Source: Candidatus Peregrinibacteria bacterium Gr01-1014_25 (GTDB lineage: Bacteria; Patescibacteriota; Gracilibacteria; Peribacterales; Peribacteraceae). Taken from it: a stretch of 64,000 nt of DNA. A program made the translations under genes and the position numbers. Position 1 is the first letter of the stretch. Every line of letters starts with the position of its first letter. Location: NCBI GenBank assembly GCA_007376205.1, contig VMFU01000004.1, forward strand, positions 1 through 64,000. The letters run 5' to 3'. The notes below the pieces were generated by a model that saw nothing but the letters and a program-made list of their open reading frames with translations, did no database searches and was not told the origin of the DNA. Of this stretch, positions 34,998 to 43,163 are shown in pieces.

Positions 34998-35477
34998 ATG
35001 GCGTTGCTTCGTTCGTTTTCCGTTCTCGGCGCATCGGCTGTTTTCCTCGCGGGTTGCGCGAGCCCTGTGCAGAACGGAGCCGTCGTTCCCGAAGATGGGG
35101 GGACCACGGAGGTAGAGACATCGCAGGGCGCCGATGGCGCTATGGGACAGGATGGGGGAGCGGCGGCGGCCAAAGCGGCGGTGAAAGTCGCGGTTGACGT
35201 CGCGCCCGTGACGATCGACGTCGTCGCGGACAACTGGTTATTCACGCCGTCGACCATCCGCGCGAAGAAAGGGCAGTCGGTGACGCTGCGGGTGACGGCC
35301 AAGGCGGGGACGCACTCGTTTACGTCGCAGGATCTCGGCATCAACGTTCCCGTCACCGCCGGCGAGACGAAGACGGTAACGCTGCCCACGGACAAGACGG
35401 GCACATTCTCTTTCGCGTGCAGGATTCCCTGCGGCTCCGGCCACAAGGATATGAAAGGAACGATCGTTATCGACTAG
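34998..35477 (+). CDS. Cupredoxin lipoprotein with a CuA-type copper site
   Basis: Signal peptide with lipobox LAGC, an Ala/Gly-rich linker, then a cupredoxin domain (residues about 70-159). The ligands are a His in GTHSFTSQ and the loop CRIPCGSGHKDM, which is C-x3-C-x3-H-x2-M, the CuA pattern of cytochrome oxidase subunit II and N2O reductase rather than the blue-copper C-x(n)-H-x(n)-M. No oxidase subunit lies nearby. It may accept or carry electrons, or store copper. Coupled to the next gene. Confidence 0.82.
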   Translation: MALLRSFSVLGASAVFLAGCASPVQNGAVVPEDGGTTEVETSQGADGAMGQDGGAAAAKAAVKVAVDVAPVTIDVVADNWLFTPSTIRAKKGQSVTLRVTAKAGTHSFTSQDLGINVPVTAGETKTVTLPTDKTGTFSFACRIPCGSGHKDMKGTIVID

Positions 35478-35482
35478 CACTC

Positions 35483-36091
35483 ATGCGCCGCCTCTTCATT
35501 GCTTTGGCCGTTCTGTCTCTTGCCGCCTGCCGGCAGGCGGCGGTGAATCCCGATCCCAACCACACGCACGCGGATTTCGCGGTGTGGATCGACGGGCAGC
35601 AGATCGACTTCGACCGGCCCGAGTACATGTCCGATCATATCGATGACCCCGACGGCGCGGAGCCGGAGGGCCCGCATGACGATGCGGGACATAAGCATCC
35701 GTATCTGCACCTGCACGACAGCAACGGCGCCGTTGTCCATCGTCACAAGCCCGGATTGACGCTGGGCGAATTCTTCGACTCGATCGGGATGGAAATGACG
35801 GCCACATGCTTCGCGGTCGATCCGCGCATGCCCGTCTGCACGACCGATGATAAGCGTTGGCGCATGTTCGTGAACGGCGAAGAGTGGCCGATCGATCCGA
35901 CCTACGCCTTCAGCGATCTCGATGCCATCCTCCTGACGTACGGATCGGACGACGATGCGATCGCGAAGCAACTCGACGCCCTCACGCACGACGCCTGCCT
36001 CTATTCACGCACCTGCCCCGAGCGCGGGGAGCCGCCCGCGGAAGGGTGCGTGGCGGATCCCGCTGTTCCATGCGTGGCTCCGGAGGAATGA
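35483..36091 (+). CDS. His-rich lipoprotein, probable metal-binding partner of the cupredoxin
   Basis: Lipobox LAAC, then HTHADFAVWIDG, and a His cluster (GHKHPYLHLHDSNGAVVHRH, residues about 73-92) followed by a helix-strand region. The C-terminal 25 residues hold four of the Cys. It starts 5 nt after the cupredoxin stop. Histidine content and context suggest copper handling; the family function is unknown. Confidence 0.75.
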   Translation: MRRLFIALAVLSLAACRQAAVNPDPNHTHADFAVWIDGQQIDFDRPEYMSDHIDDPDGAEPEGPHDDAGHKHPYLHLHDSNGAVVHRHKPGLTLGEFFDSIGMEMTATCFAVDPRMPVCTTDDKRWRMFVNGEEWPIDPTYAFSDLDAILLTYGSDDDAIAKQLDALTHDACLYSRTCPERGEPPAEGCVADPAVPCVAPEE

Positions 36092-36094
36092 GCA

Positions 36095-36280
36095 TCAATC
36101 GAAGTCGTTGATATTCCTGCGAAGGTCGGCGATGAACTCCCGTCGCATCTCATCGGTGAGGAGCGGATCTTCCCAGATGGTCTTTGGTTGCTCAACGGGA
36201 ACTCCCGTGGGCACTTCCGCTTTCTGTTCCGGCGGGACGTCAGTCGTTGACATAGGAGAAGGGGGAAATGTCCGTGACAT
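36095..36280 (-). CDS. Small hypothetical protein
   Basis: A 61-aa, soluble, acidic protein; the C-terminal half DEMRREFIADLRRNINDFD is a likely amphipathic helix. GATACT ends 6 nt before the ATG at 36280; ATG 36253 is an alternative start. It ends 3 nt from the stop of the convergent His-rich gene. No homologue is recognised. Confidence 0.5.
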   Translation of the reverse strand: MSRTFPPSPMSTTDVPPEQKAEVPTGVPVEQPKTIWEDPLLTDEMRREFIADLRRNINDFD

Positions 36281-36404
36281 TCAGCCAGTATCGCCGCATC
36301 CCGGCAACGACGGAGAGCGGGGAAGTCTTCCTGTGTCACTCGCGTCGCTTACGGAAGCGATGATCTCGTGGACGGCGTTGTTGCTATCCGTAGAATGAGC
36401 GTGC

Positions 36405-36944
36405 ATGGCCGACGATACGCCACCACCGCAGAATGTCTCCGCGGGCGACGCAGACGCGCTCGATGCGCTGCGCGCGCAACTCGCCGCGGCGCAGCAGGAG
36501 GTGCAACGCTTCAAAGAACTCGCCGCCCGGTCCCAGGCCGACGTGCAGAACGCCCGCACGCGCATGGAACGCGAAGCCGCCGACGCGCGCCAGTATGCGG
36601 CGGCGATGCTCATCCTCCGACTCCTTCCGACGATCGACAGCTTCCAGCGTGCGTTCGCACATGTTCCTGCTGATTTGCAGAGTCATGAATGGGTGAAGGG
36701 CATCGGCGCGATCGAGCGGCAGATGATGAAGGAACTGACGGACGCGGGACTCGCGCGCATGTCATCGCTCGGCCAGGCGGTCGATCCGGCGCGTCACGAA
36801 GTGCTGATGACGGGACCCGGGGCGGCGGGGACGGTCGTCGAGGTGTTCGAGGAAGGATACGAACTTCGCGGAAAAATCCTGCGTCCCGCGAAAGTGCGAG
36901 TGGGGGAGGGGATGGCGAAGCAAAGAGGCCAAGGAGACCAATGA
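36405..36944 (+). CDS. grpE: Nucleotide exchange factor GrpE
   Basis: GrpE releases ADP from DnaK. The 179-aa protein has a long N-terminal coiled coil (residues 20-65) and the beta-domain signature HEVLMTGPGAAGTVVEVFEEGYELRGKILRPAKVRV (given as a whole region, residues about 135-170). TAGAAT (36391-36396) ends 8 nt before ATG. The last codons are nonamer repeats. dnaK and dnaJ are not in the window. Confidence 0.9.
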   Translation: MADDTPPPQNVSAGDADALDALRAQLAAAQQEVQRFKELAARSQADVQNARTRMEREAADARQYAAAMLILRLLPTIDSFQRAFAHVPADLQSHEWVKGIGAIERQMMKELTDAGLARMSSLGQAVDPARHEVLMTGPGAAGTVVEVFEEGYELRGKILRPAKVRVGEGMAKQRGQGDQ

Positions 36945-36961
36945 GACCGAGGAGACCGAAG
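36923..36961. repeat. Nonamer repeats at the grpE 3' end
   Basis: GGAGACCAA/TGAGACCGA/GGAGACCGA units spanning the grpE stop and the gap to convergent murD. Confidence 0.75.
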
Positions 36962-36969
36962 ATGCGCGA

Positions 36970-38337
36970 TTAGAGCACGGATATTTCCCGTTGAAAGACC
37001 TCTCCTTTTTCCTCGAAATTCTTGAACATGTTGTAGCTGGGGGAGGCTGTTGAAAGCAGGCAGATCATTCCCTGCGGTGTGTGCTGTTTTGCATGCGCAA
37101 CGGCATCCGCCATCGATGGTGCATCGAAGAAGCATATTTCCTGCGCTCCCTCTCCCCCAGCCCCTCCCCCATGGGGGGAGGGGTGCTCGGTACGAGCGGG
37201 GAGAGGGGGTGGGGGCATTGCTTCCTCGATGGCCTTCCGGATCCTCGGTCCGCTGCCGGGGAAGAGGATGACCGTGCGGACCGGCGAATGTGCGATGCGT
37301 TTTCCCAAGCTAGTAAAATCGAGGCCGCGGTCGGTGCCGCCCAGGATGACCGTTGCGACGCGGTCGCCCAGCGCGTCGAGCGCGGCGATCGTCGATTCCG
37401 GCGTGGTGGAGATCGCGTCGTCGATCCATTCGATGCCGTGATGGATGCCGAGCGATTGCAAGCGATGGGGGAGCGGTGTGAACGTCGCAATCGCATCGAG
37501 GGCAGTGGCGCGATCGATCCCCACGTGCATCGCGACCGCGAACGCGCCGGCGATGTTGCCGAGGTTATGCTCGCCGATGAGGTGCGTTTCTTCGATCCGG
37601 AGCGGGGCGTCCTCGGGGCCGAAGGGGGTACGTTTGCCGGGGCTCTCCTCGGCGATTGCTTGCGCCCCCTTGGAATGCCGGTTGAAAAACACCGCATCGG
37701 CGGCGCCTTGAAAACGCGTGATGTGCCTCTTCGCTTCCTGGTAGGCATCAACCGACCCATGGTAGTCGAGGTGCTCGGGGAAGAAGGACGTGATGACGGC
37801 GGTATGCGGGCTGGTCGTCAGGTCCATCAGCTGTGCGCTGCTCATTTCTTGAACAAAAAATGTATTCGGTTTAGCGCGCTCGAGGTAGTCCAAAACGGGC
37901 TTGCCGATGTTCCCGACGAGATGAGCGTCTTTCCCTGCGGCATGCAGGATGTGGTGGATGAGCGATGCCGTCGTGCTCTTGCCCTTGGACCCCGTCACGC
38001 CGATGACCGTCGCTCCGCTGTCTGCGATGGAATCGAGGAAGATTTGCGTGGCGCTTGTGAGCTGTGAGCTGTGAGCTGTGAGCTGTGAGCTTGGAGGAAT
38101 GCCGGGAGATTTGATGATCACGTCGAATCGGTCGAGGTTGTGAAGATAGTCACCCCCCGTTTGCCAGCGAACGTTCGTCTCTTCCGTCTTCCTTCTTCCG
38201 TCTTCCTTCTTCGCCTGGTCCGCGATGGTCACCTCCGCCGTCGGCGCGTACTTTCGCAGTGCGGCGAGGGTCGACCGGCCCTCCTTCCCGAAGCCCAGGA
38301 TGCAGACGGTTTTGCCGTTGAGATCGCGGATGTGCAT
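36970..38337 (-). CDS. murD: UDP-MurNAc-L-Ala:glutamate ligase (MurD; likely MurD2 type, L-Glu)
   Basis: The N-terminal Rossmann segment VCILGFGKEGRST, P-loop GVTGSKGKSTTASL, EMSSAQL, PEHLDYHGS and ISTTPESTIAAL show a Mur ligase of MurD order. It starts 4 nt after murL, whose product epimerises L-Glu already attached to UDP-MurNAc-L-Ala; by that logic this ligase would add L-Glu (MurD2). Two heptamer blocks (38054-38094, 38181-38213) and a GC-rich palindromic repeat (37144-37212) are inserted in frame. Confidence 0.88.
   Translation of the reverse strand: MHIRDLNGKTVCILGFGKEGRSTLAALRKYAPTAEVTIADQAKKEDGRRKTEETNVRWQTGGDYLHNLDRFDVIIKSPGIPPSSQLTAHSSQLTSATQIFLDSIADSGATVIGVTGSKGKSTTASLIHHILHAAGKDAHLVGNIGKPVLDYLERAKPNTFFVQEMSSAQLMDLTTSPHTAVITSFFPEHLDYHGSVDAYQEAKRHITRFQGAADAVFFNRHSKGAQAIAEESPGKRTPFGPEDAPLRIEETHLIGEHNLGNIAGAFAVAMHVGIDRATALDAIATFTPLPHRLQSLGIHHGIEWIDDAISTTPESTIAALDALGDRVATVILGGTDRGLDFTSLGKRIAHSPVRTVILFPGSGPRIRKAIEEAMPPPPLPARTEHPSPHGGGAGGEGAQEICFFDAPSMADAVAHAKQHTPQGMICLLSTASPSYNMFKNFEEKGEVFQREISVL
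37144..37212. repeat. GC-rich palindromic repeat inside murD
   Basis: CCCCTCCCCC and its complement GGGGGAGGGG flank the centre ATGG; outer CTCTCCCC/GGGGAGAG continue the palindrome. In frame it adds a Pro/Gly-rich loop to the C-terminal domain. Similar CCCTCTCCCC palindromes are dispersed repeats in many genomes (general knowledge). Confidence 0.7.
38054..38094. repeat. Heptamer block (GAGCTGT) in murD
   Basis: Five tandem GAGCTGT units, in frame (encoding SSQLTAHSSQLTS). Confidence 0.9.
38181..38213. repeat. Heptamer block (CTTCCGT/CTTCCTT) in murD
   Basis: Alternating CTTCCGT and CTTCCTT units, in frame (encoding KKEDGRRKTEE). Confidence 0.85.
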
Positions 38338-38341
38338 GGCT

Positions 38342-39703
38342 TTACGCGAGGATCGTCGAGTAATCGGGCGGGATCGCGTGATCGGGATTCGGGACGAGAC
38401 AAGCACGGACGAGCGCATCGGGATCGGTAATGTCCGGCAAGGCTTCTGCGACGAACATCCGCATCGCCGCGGAGCCTTCCATATCCCCCCGCTTGTGCGC
38501 GAGGCAGAACGCGGCGCGCGTTTCTTCGGGCGTGCCGACGCAATCGAAGGGTTTCACCCCCTCGATGCCGAGGAGTTGGCGGTACGTCGGCAGGAGTGTT
38601 TCGCTCTCGAAGAGATTCGATCCCACGATGGATGCGGCCTGTTCCGCGGAGAGAAACGCGGCGAGCATGGCGAAGGCAAACGCGCATTTGGAGCACTGCC
38701 CGCACCACGGGATTGCTCCGGCTTTGAGTCTTGAGCTTTGAGTCTTGAGCTTCCAGTTGGTATTGCAGCTCGTGGTGCACGTGAAGTACTGGGGATGCGT
38801 TGCGAAACGCTGCACGATCGCCAGTTCGGAGAGCGGGCGCAGCAAGCTGAACGCGAGAATATCCGGCGTGATGAAGCGCCCGACGTATTCCTGGAACAGG
38901 CGCTCGAAGGTCAGGCTCTTGCTCCACTGATGGTTGATTTCCCTGCCATGGAACATCAGTGAGCCGACGTTCGCGCTGCGTTCGTTGCTGAAGACGACGG
39001 CGCCGTGGCCGTAGAGAAATGCCGCGACCAGCCCCAGGAAGTGCAGGTACGCCGTGATGGGCACGTGGCCGTTGAGGGCGCCCTGCTCGTTGAGGGAGAA
39101 GAGCTCCGGAGCCATCGTGCGTTTGATGCCGAGGAGCGGCAGGCCCGCCGTCCGCGCCGCCTGCGTGATGAGCGGGTGGGCGTTCATGCGCAGCAGCACG
39201 GCGGGCACACCGGCACTCTTGAGGAGCTCGATGGTGACGACGGAATCTTTGCCTCCGCCGATGGGGCAGAGCACGGTCTGGGTGTCGCGTTTGACGTGCA
39301 TCGGCTCGGGCGTCTCCGCTGCCGTCGCCGGAAAGCGGATGAGGCCGGTGAAGTCGATGTCGTTGCGGTAGAAGAATTCCCCCAAGCCGTTCTCGTAGAC
39401 CTCCGTCCAGAAGCGGGCCTGGTCTTCGGTCAACGCGCCCGAGCGGATGACGATGCTGCGGGGCAGGCAGGTTTTGTAGTAGCTGACGCCGCCGATGAGG
39501 TGCAGGGCGAAGAGCGCGCGGTGCAGGAGTTGCCGCGGGATGCCGCGGGACTTGAGTCCCTGCCTGGGCAATTGCAGCGTTTCGGTGAAACGCACGTCGC
39601 CGCTGCCGTCGCCCGCGCCTTCCAGGACGTAGTCCATCTCGATGCGTGCGGATTTGGCATCGAACCGGTAGGCCTCGAAAACGAAGCGTTCGTAGGTCTG
39701 CAT
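38342..39703 (-). CDS. murL: MurL: UDP-MurNAc-L-alanyl-L-glutamate epimerase
   Basis: The 453-aa protein has a PP-loop-like motif CPIGGGKDSVVT (near residue 146), ERSANVG, and the Cys cluster CTTSCN...CGQCSKCAFAFAM. These match my memory of the MurL family, which uses ATP to epimerise the terminal L-Glu of UDP-MurNAc-L-Ala-L-Glu to D-Glu, replacing free D-Glu from MurI. The adjacent murD gene, 4 nt downstream, supports the call. A heptamer block (38722-38752) interrupts the Cys region. Identification rests on pattern and context, not an alignment. Confidence 0.8.
   Translation of the reverse strand: MQTYERFVFEAYRFDAKSARIEMDYVLEGAGDGSGDVRFTETLQLPRQGLKSRGIPRQLLHRALFALHLIGGVSYYKTCLPRSIVIRSGALTEDQARFWTEVYENGLGEFFYRNDIDFTGLIRFPATAAETPEPMHVKRDTQTVLCPIGGGKDSVVTIELLKSAGVPAVLLRMNAHPLITQAARTAGLPLLGIKRTMAPELFSLNEQGALNGHVPITAYLHFLGLVAAFLYGHGAVVFSNERSANVGSLMFHGREINHQWSKSLTFERLFQEYVGRFITPDILAFSLLRPLSELAIVQRFATHPQYFTCTTSCNTNWKLKTQSSRLKAGAIPWCGQCSKCAFAFAMLAAFLSAEQAASIVGSNLFESETLLPTYRQLLGIEGVKPFDCVGTPEETRAAFCLAHKRGDMEGSAAMRMFVAEALPDITDPDALVRACLVPNPDHAIPPDYSTILA
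38722..38752. repeat. Heptamer block (TTGAGTC/TTGAGCT) in murL
   Basis: TTTGAGT and CTTGAGC alternate, in frame (encoding KLKTQSSRLKAG). Confidence 0.85.
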
Positions 39704-39764
39704 AAAGGAAACACAAGTGTAGCGGATGGAGGAGATGCGTGCAGATGGGGTAGAATGGAGTCGT

Positions 39765-39850
39765 GCCGGAGTGGCGGAATTGGTAGACGCGCGCGACTCA
39801 AAATCGCGTGCCGCAAGGCGTTGAGGGTTCGAGTCCCTCCTCCGGCACCA
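39765..39850 (+). tRNA. tRNA-Leu(CAA)
   Basis: A class II tRNA with a long variable arm (TGCCGCAAGGCGTT region), acceptor GCCGGAG/CTCCGGC, anticodon loop CTCAAAA (CAA), T-loop GTTCGAG, discriminator A and encoded CCA. TAGAAT (39751-39756) ends 8 nt upstream. Confidence 0.97.
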
Positions 39851-39866
39851 TCAAAGGAGTTGCAGA

Positions 39867-40190
39867 TTACTTCAACCGAAAGAATCCCGATTTTTTAGCG
39901 CCATACTTCTGCTTCATCCATTTCTTTGCGTCTTCGAGAACATGTTCTCCTTCCCCGTTGTCCGGTGCGATCACCAGGTCAATGGACCAATGACCACTGC
40001 CTTTTGGTGTTTTTAGCAGCAGAATGAAGTCAACATCGGCAGGACGACGCTTCTTCGTGGTGAAGCTCCCCATGAGATGAGCTTCGGAAATAGGGATGAC
40101 TTTTTCGATATCCTCAAGAATCGCCTTGGCATTCCGCCACATCTTTTTACGATAAGAGGAATTGAGAAGTGGCCGAGGGGCATCTTTCAT
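39867..40190 (-). CDS. Minimal nucleotidyltransferase-like protein
   Basis: A 107-aa protein with GSFTTKKRRPADVDFILLLK, resembling the Pol-beta superfamily signature GS-x(n)-DxD, and basic residues throughout. Low GC relative to neighbours, next to tRNA-Leu. No HEPN-type partner gene is adjacent, so a toxin-antitoxin role is not supported. TAGAAT ends 7 nt before ATG. Confidence 0.6.
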   Translation of the reverse strand: MKDAPRPLLNSSYRKKMWRNAKAILEDIEKVIPISEAHLMGSFTTKKRRPADVDFILLLKTPKGSGHWSIDLVIAPDNGEGEHVLEDAKKWMKQKYGAKKSGFFRLK

Positions 40191-40253
40191 GATTCTTATT
40201 CTATCTCAAGTGTCAGTATGTAGTAATTTGTAACCCATTCGTCACCACCAAAG

Positions 40254-40850
40254 TTACATATCCTTCTTCAATTCCTGCGCGTGGTACATCAGCTCGACGA
40301 GCGCTTCGATGTCGAGCGGCGGTTTCGCCTTCCACTGCGTGCAGCTCTCCGCCGGGGTCTTCGTCGCGCAGGCAAAGCCGATGCGTTTGAGCGTGTCGCG
40401 CAGAAGAGGAGAGGGCTTGGTCGTCAGCCAGACCGTGCTCGCTTTGGTATATGCGCCGTCGGTGACCGACGGCAGCTGCGCCAGGCGTTTCCCGCCGCAA
40501 TTCCACGCCGTGAACACCTGGCCCACCATCGGCAGGTGCGCGTAGCGCGGGTCGATCGGGAAGAGCAGGTTGCCGCTCTTGTCCTTTGCCGGGTCGTCCA
40601 TGCAGAGCTTGGCGCCGCCGGGATTTTCGACGAGGTAGGGAACGCCGGGTTTCATCCGCATGATGACGGGGGTGCCCGCTTCATCGGCGTCGTCCTGCTC
40701 GAGGACGGGCAGGCCGCTTGCCGAGGGGGAGCTGCTTCCCTGCGTTTGCGGTGTTGGTGGCTCTAGCAGATCGTGCGGCTGCGGACGGCTGCTGACCGCG
40801 CACCCCGCGAGGGTGAGCGAGAGCGCCATGCACGTGATTGCCCGATGCAT
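40254..40850 (-). CDS. Lipoprotein of unknown function
   Basis: Lipobox LAGC near residue 17, a Pro/Ser-rich linker, then a compact domain with four Cys (KLCMDD, WNCGG, FACAT, SCTQW) likely forming two disulfides. The start at ATG 40850 is preferred to ATG 40859 because TAGAAT ends 7 nt before it and overlaps the other. It ends the phosphoribosyltransferase-containing stretch; no function is inferred. Confidence 0.7.
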   Translation of the reverse strand: MHRAITCMALSLTLAGCAVSSRPQPHDLLEPPTPQTQGSSSPSASGLPVLEQDDADEAGTPVIMRMKPGVPYLVENPGGAKLCMDDPAKDKSGNLLFPIDPRYAHLPMVGQVFTAWNCGGKRLAQLPSVTDGAYTKASTVWLTTKPSPLLRDTLKRIGFACATKTPAESCTQWKAKPPLDIEALVELMYHAQELKKDM

Positions 40851-40855
40851 GGAAG

Positions 40856-41500
40856 TCATTCTACTGCGCTACGACGCAGCAGGGCCAGGACTTCCGCGTC
40901 CTCCAGCTGCGGGAACGAGACGTAGTACTGTCCGACGGCCTGGAAATGTGCGGGCGTTGCGAGAAGATGCACCTCGTCGGCTGCCGCGCGAAGAGCGGCC
41001 GCGGTGTCCGGCGGGCACACGGGCAGAGCGACGACGACGCGGGCCGCGCGGCGCTTTCGCACATCCTCGATGGCGGCGAGCATCGTCGCGCCCGTCGCTG
41101 CGCCGTCGTCGTTGAGGATCACCGTCGCGCCCGTCAGATCCGGGCGGGCTTTGACCAGATAGGCATCCACGCGGCGCTGGAGTTCGATTTTCTCGCGCTC
41201 GATCACCGGCTGCATGTCCTCCCACGTCACGCCGGTCATACGCATCGCGTCATCGTCGAGGTGCGTCGCTCCGCCCTCCGCGATTGCGCCCATCGCGTAC
41301 TCGGCATTGCCCGGGTGTCCGAGCTTGCGCACGACGTAGGGATAGAGCGGGAGGTTGAGTGCGTCGGCGAGCGCCCGGCCGATCGCCACGCCGCCGCGCA
41401 CCAGGCTGACGACGAACGTTTGCGGTTTGCCGCGGTAGTCCTGGAGGAGAGCGGCGAGCGCCGCGCCGGCTTCTTTGCGCGATGTAAAGGGAAGGGGCAC
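40856..41500 (-). CDS. Phosphoribosyltransferase-domain protein
   Basis: A type I PRTase fold: VILNDDGAATGATM is the PRPP-binding loop, and VVSLVRGGVAIG and YPYVVRKLGHPGNAEYAMGA are family-like. The usual LVDDGIATG is LNDDGAATG. Such stand-alone PRTases are often of unknown substrate. GTG 41500 is chosen because TACACT ends exactly 7 nt upstream, inside the spacer after the kinase gene. Confidence 0.82.
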   Translation of the reverse strand: MPLPFTSRKEAGAALAALLQDYRGKPQTFVVSLVRGGVAIGRALADALNLPLYPYVVRKLGHPGNAEYAMGAIAEGGATHLDDDAMRMTGVTWEDMQPVIEREKIELQRRVDAYLVKARPDLTGATVILNDDGAATGATMLAAIEDVRKRRAARVVVALPVCPPDTAAALRAAADEVHLLATPAHFQAVGQYYVSFPQLEDAEVLALLRRSAVE

Positions 41501-41519
41501 GGCCGTCAGTGTACGCCCG

Positions 41520-43163
41520 TCATCGCTTGGAGATGGCGGCGGCGGTTTGCAGCGTACGGAGCGCCGCGTTGGCGCGAGCCAGCGTCTTCTCGGGCGGTGT
41601 GTCGTCACCGGCGGGCATGGACAGCACGCGATCGATGGAGCGGCTCCCCTGCGGCCAGCGTCGAAGGAACGCCTGCACCTGCTGCGCGCCGGGCACACCG
41701 AGCGCGTCCCGCGCATGAAATGTCGTCGTGCCGCCTTTCGCGTGCAGGCACCCCCGCGGTAGCGACAGCAGGGCTTCGGCCCGCTGCGGCAGCACGAAGC
41801 ACGTGCAAGGGTACTGCGGCGACGGCAGGCCGCTGCCGGATCCGGGCGCCATCCGTTCCAGGAGCGTCGTGAGCTCCTTGCGTGTCATGGTGAAGAGCCA
41901 GGCGATGCCCTCCTGGCCCTCGCACCGCGCCGCGAGAATGCAGGCGGCATTGCGGTTGACGCGCAGGAGCGGCGAGTCTCCATGGTGGCATTCGATCGCG
42001 TCCTGTGTGCACAGCAGCGATGCCCTCTCGTTGCGAGGAGCCCTCTGTTCCATTACCGCGACCGCGCCGCCCGGCTCCGTTTGCTCGGTATGGAGAAGAG
42101 CGGCGATGCCTGCGGCGGTCGATGCGCCAATTCCGGCAAGTGCCAGGAGCATTCCCCGCCGCGATATCCGCTTCCGTGCATAGCGCGTGCAGAGCATCTC
42201 CCATGCCGCCGCCGTGCAGTGTGCCGATGGGCGCGCGCGTCGGGGCAGTTCGTAGGCGAGCAGCCGCGCGAGGAGTGATTCCACCTCCACGCATCGTTCC
42301 TTTCTCCGGACAGAGGCGATGCGTTCCTCGACGAGACGATCGATGTGCGCGGCGAGCGCATCGTCGGTACTTTCGCCGCGGTCGATGTCCAGCCGCATGC
42401 GGGCGACCTGCCACCATGCGTCGTGCGAGGGGAAGAGCGGCTCGCCCGCGTACCACTCGAAGCACGTGGCGCCCAGCGCGTAGACGTCGGCCGGCGCGTC
42501 GCGCTCGCACGCCCTACCGATCATGCGCGGATCGAGGAAACCCTGCGTGCCCATGGTCTGTCCCTCGGCGGTGAGGCGGGTCGATTCGGTGGCGACAGGC
42601 CGCGCCAGGCCGAAGTCCAGGAGCCACGGACGTCTGTCCGCGCAGCGTCCGTCGACGCAGCCGATGCGGGTGTTCTCGGGTTTGATGTCGCTGTGAACGA
42701 TGCCCAGGTCATGGAGGTCGGCGACGGTGCGGGACAGTTGTGCAAACATCGGCATGAGGCGCGCGAGAGGAATTTCCCCAGCATGCGCTTCCCGCGTCAG
42801 CGCGGAGCCGGGTATGCCGTCGACGTGCTCCATCACGAGATAGGGCGCGCCGCGGTCGTCGCCCGACAGCAGGAGTCGTGGCACGCCGGGGATATCGATG
42901 CCACTCAAGATGCGCGACTCGTTGCGCAGACGCTCCCGCAGGGCGTTTGCGTCGACGTGCTCGTCCTCCCGCGCGCGCTTTACGACAACGCGAGTGTCAC
43001 ATTCGTCGATGCTCGCCAGCCATGCCTCGCCGCATCCGCCGCGACCGAGGAGCGATTCCAGACGCATCGTTTTTCCCGTGGGGAGCTTGATGACGACGGG
43101 AGCATCGTTCCAGGCGCTGGTGTCCCGCAGTGGGGCGATGGCAGGGGCGTTGGACATAGGCAT
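41520..43163 (-). CDS. Membrane Ser/Thr protein kinase
   Basis: Residues about 33-300: Gly-rich loop LGRGGCGEAWLA, VVVKRA, catalytic loop HSDIKPEN (HRD is HSD), DFGLA and DPRMIG. The Arg of HRD is missing, which usually means no activation-loop phosphorylation is needed. A membrane helix (GMLLALAGIGASTAAGIAALL, near residue 335) leads to a Cys-containing extracellular domain of unknown ligand. Its domain order mirrors the kinase at 26359, but the outer parts differ. Confidence 0.87.
   Translation of the reverse strand: MPMSNAPAIAPLRDTSAWNDAPVVIKLPTGKTMRLESLLGRGGCGEAWLASIDECDTRVVVKRAREDEHVDANALRERLRNESRILSGIDIPGVPRLLLSGDDRGAPYLVMEHVDGIPGSALTREAHAGEIPLARLMPMFAQLSRTVADLHDLGIVHSDIKPENTRIGCVDGRCADRRPWLLDFGLARPVATESTRLTAEGQTMGTQGFLDPRMIGRACERDAPADVYALGATCFEWYAGEPLFPSHDAWWQVARMRLDIDRGESTDDALAAHIDRLVEERIASVRRKERCVEVESLLARLLAYELPRRARPSAHCTAAAWEMLCTRYARKRISRRGMLLALAGIGASTAAGIAALLHTEQTEPGGAVAVMEQRAPRNERASLLCTQDAIECHHGDSPLLRVNRNAACILAARCEGQEGIAWLFTMTRKELTTLLERMAPGSGSGLPSPQYPCTCFVLPQRAEALLSLPRGCLHAKGGTTTFHARDALGVPGAQQVQAFLRRWPQGSRSIDRVLSMPAGDDTPPEKTLARANAALRTLQTAAAISKR

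Noticed and set aside
39867-40190. MNT/HEPN toxin-antitoxin pair
   Set aside because: Only the nucleotidyltransferase-like gene is present; no HEPN-like neighbour.
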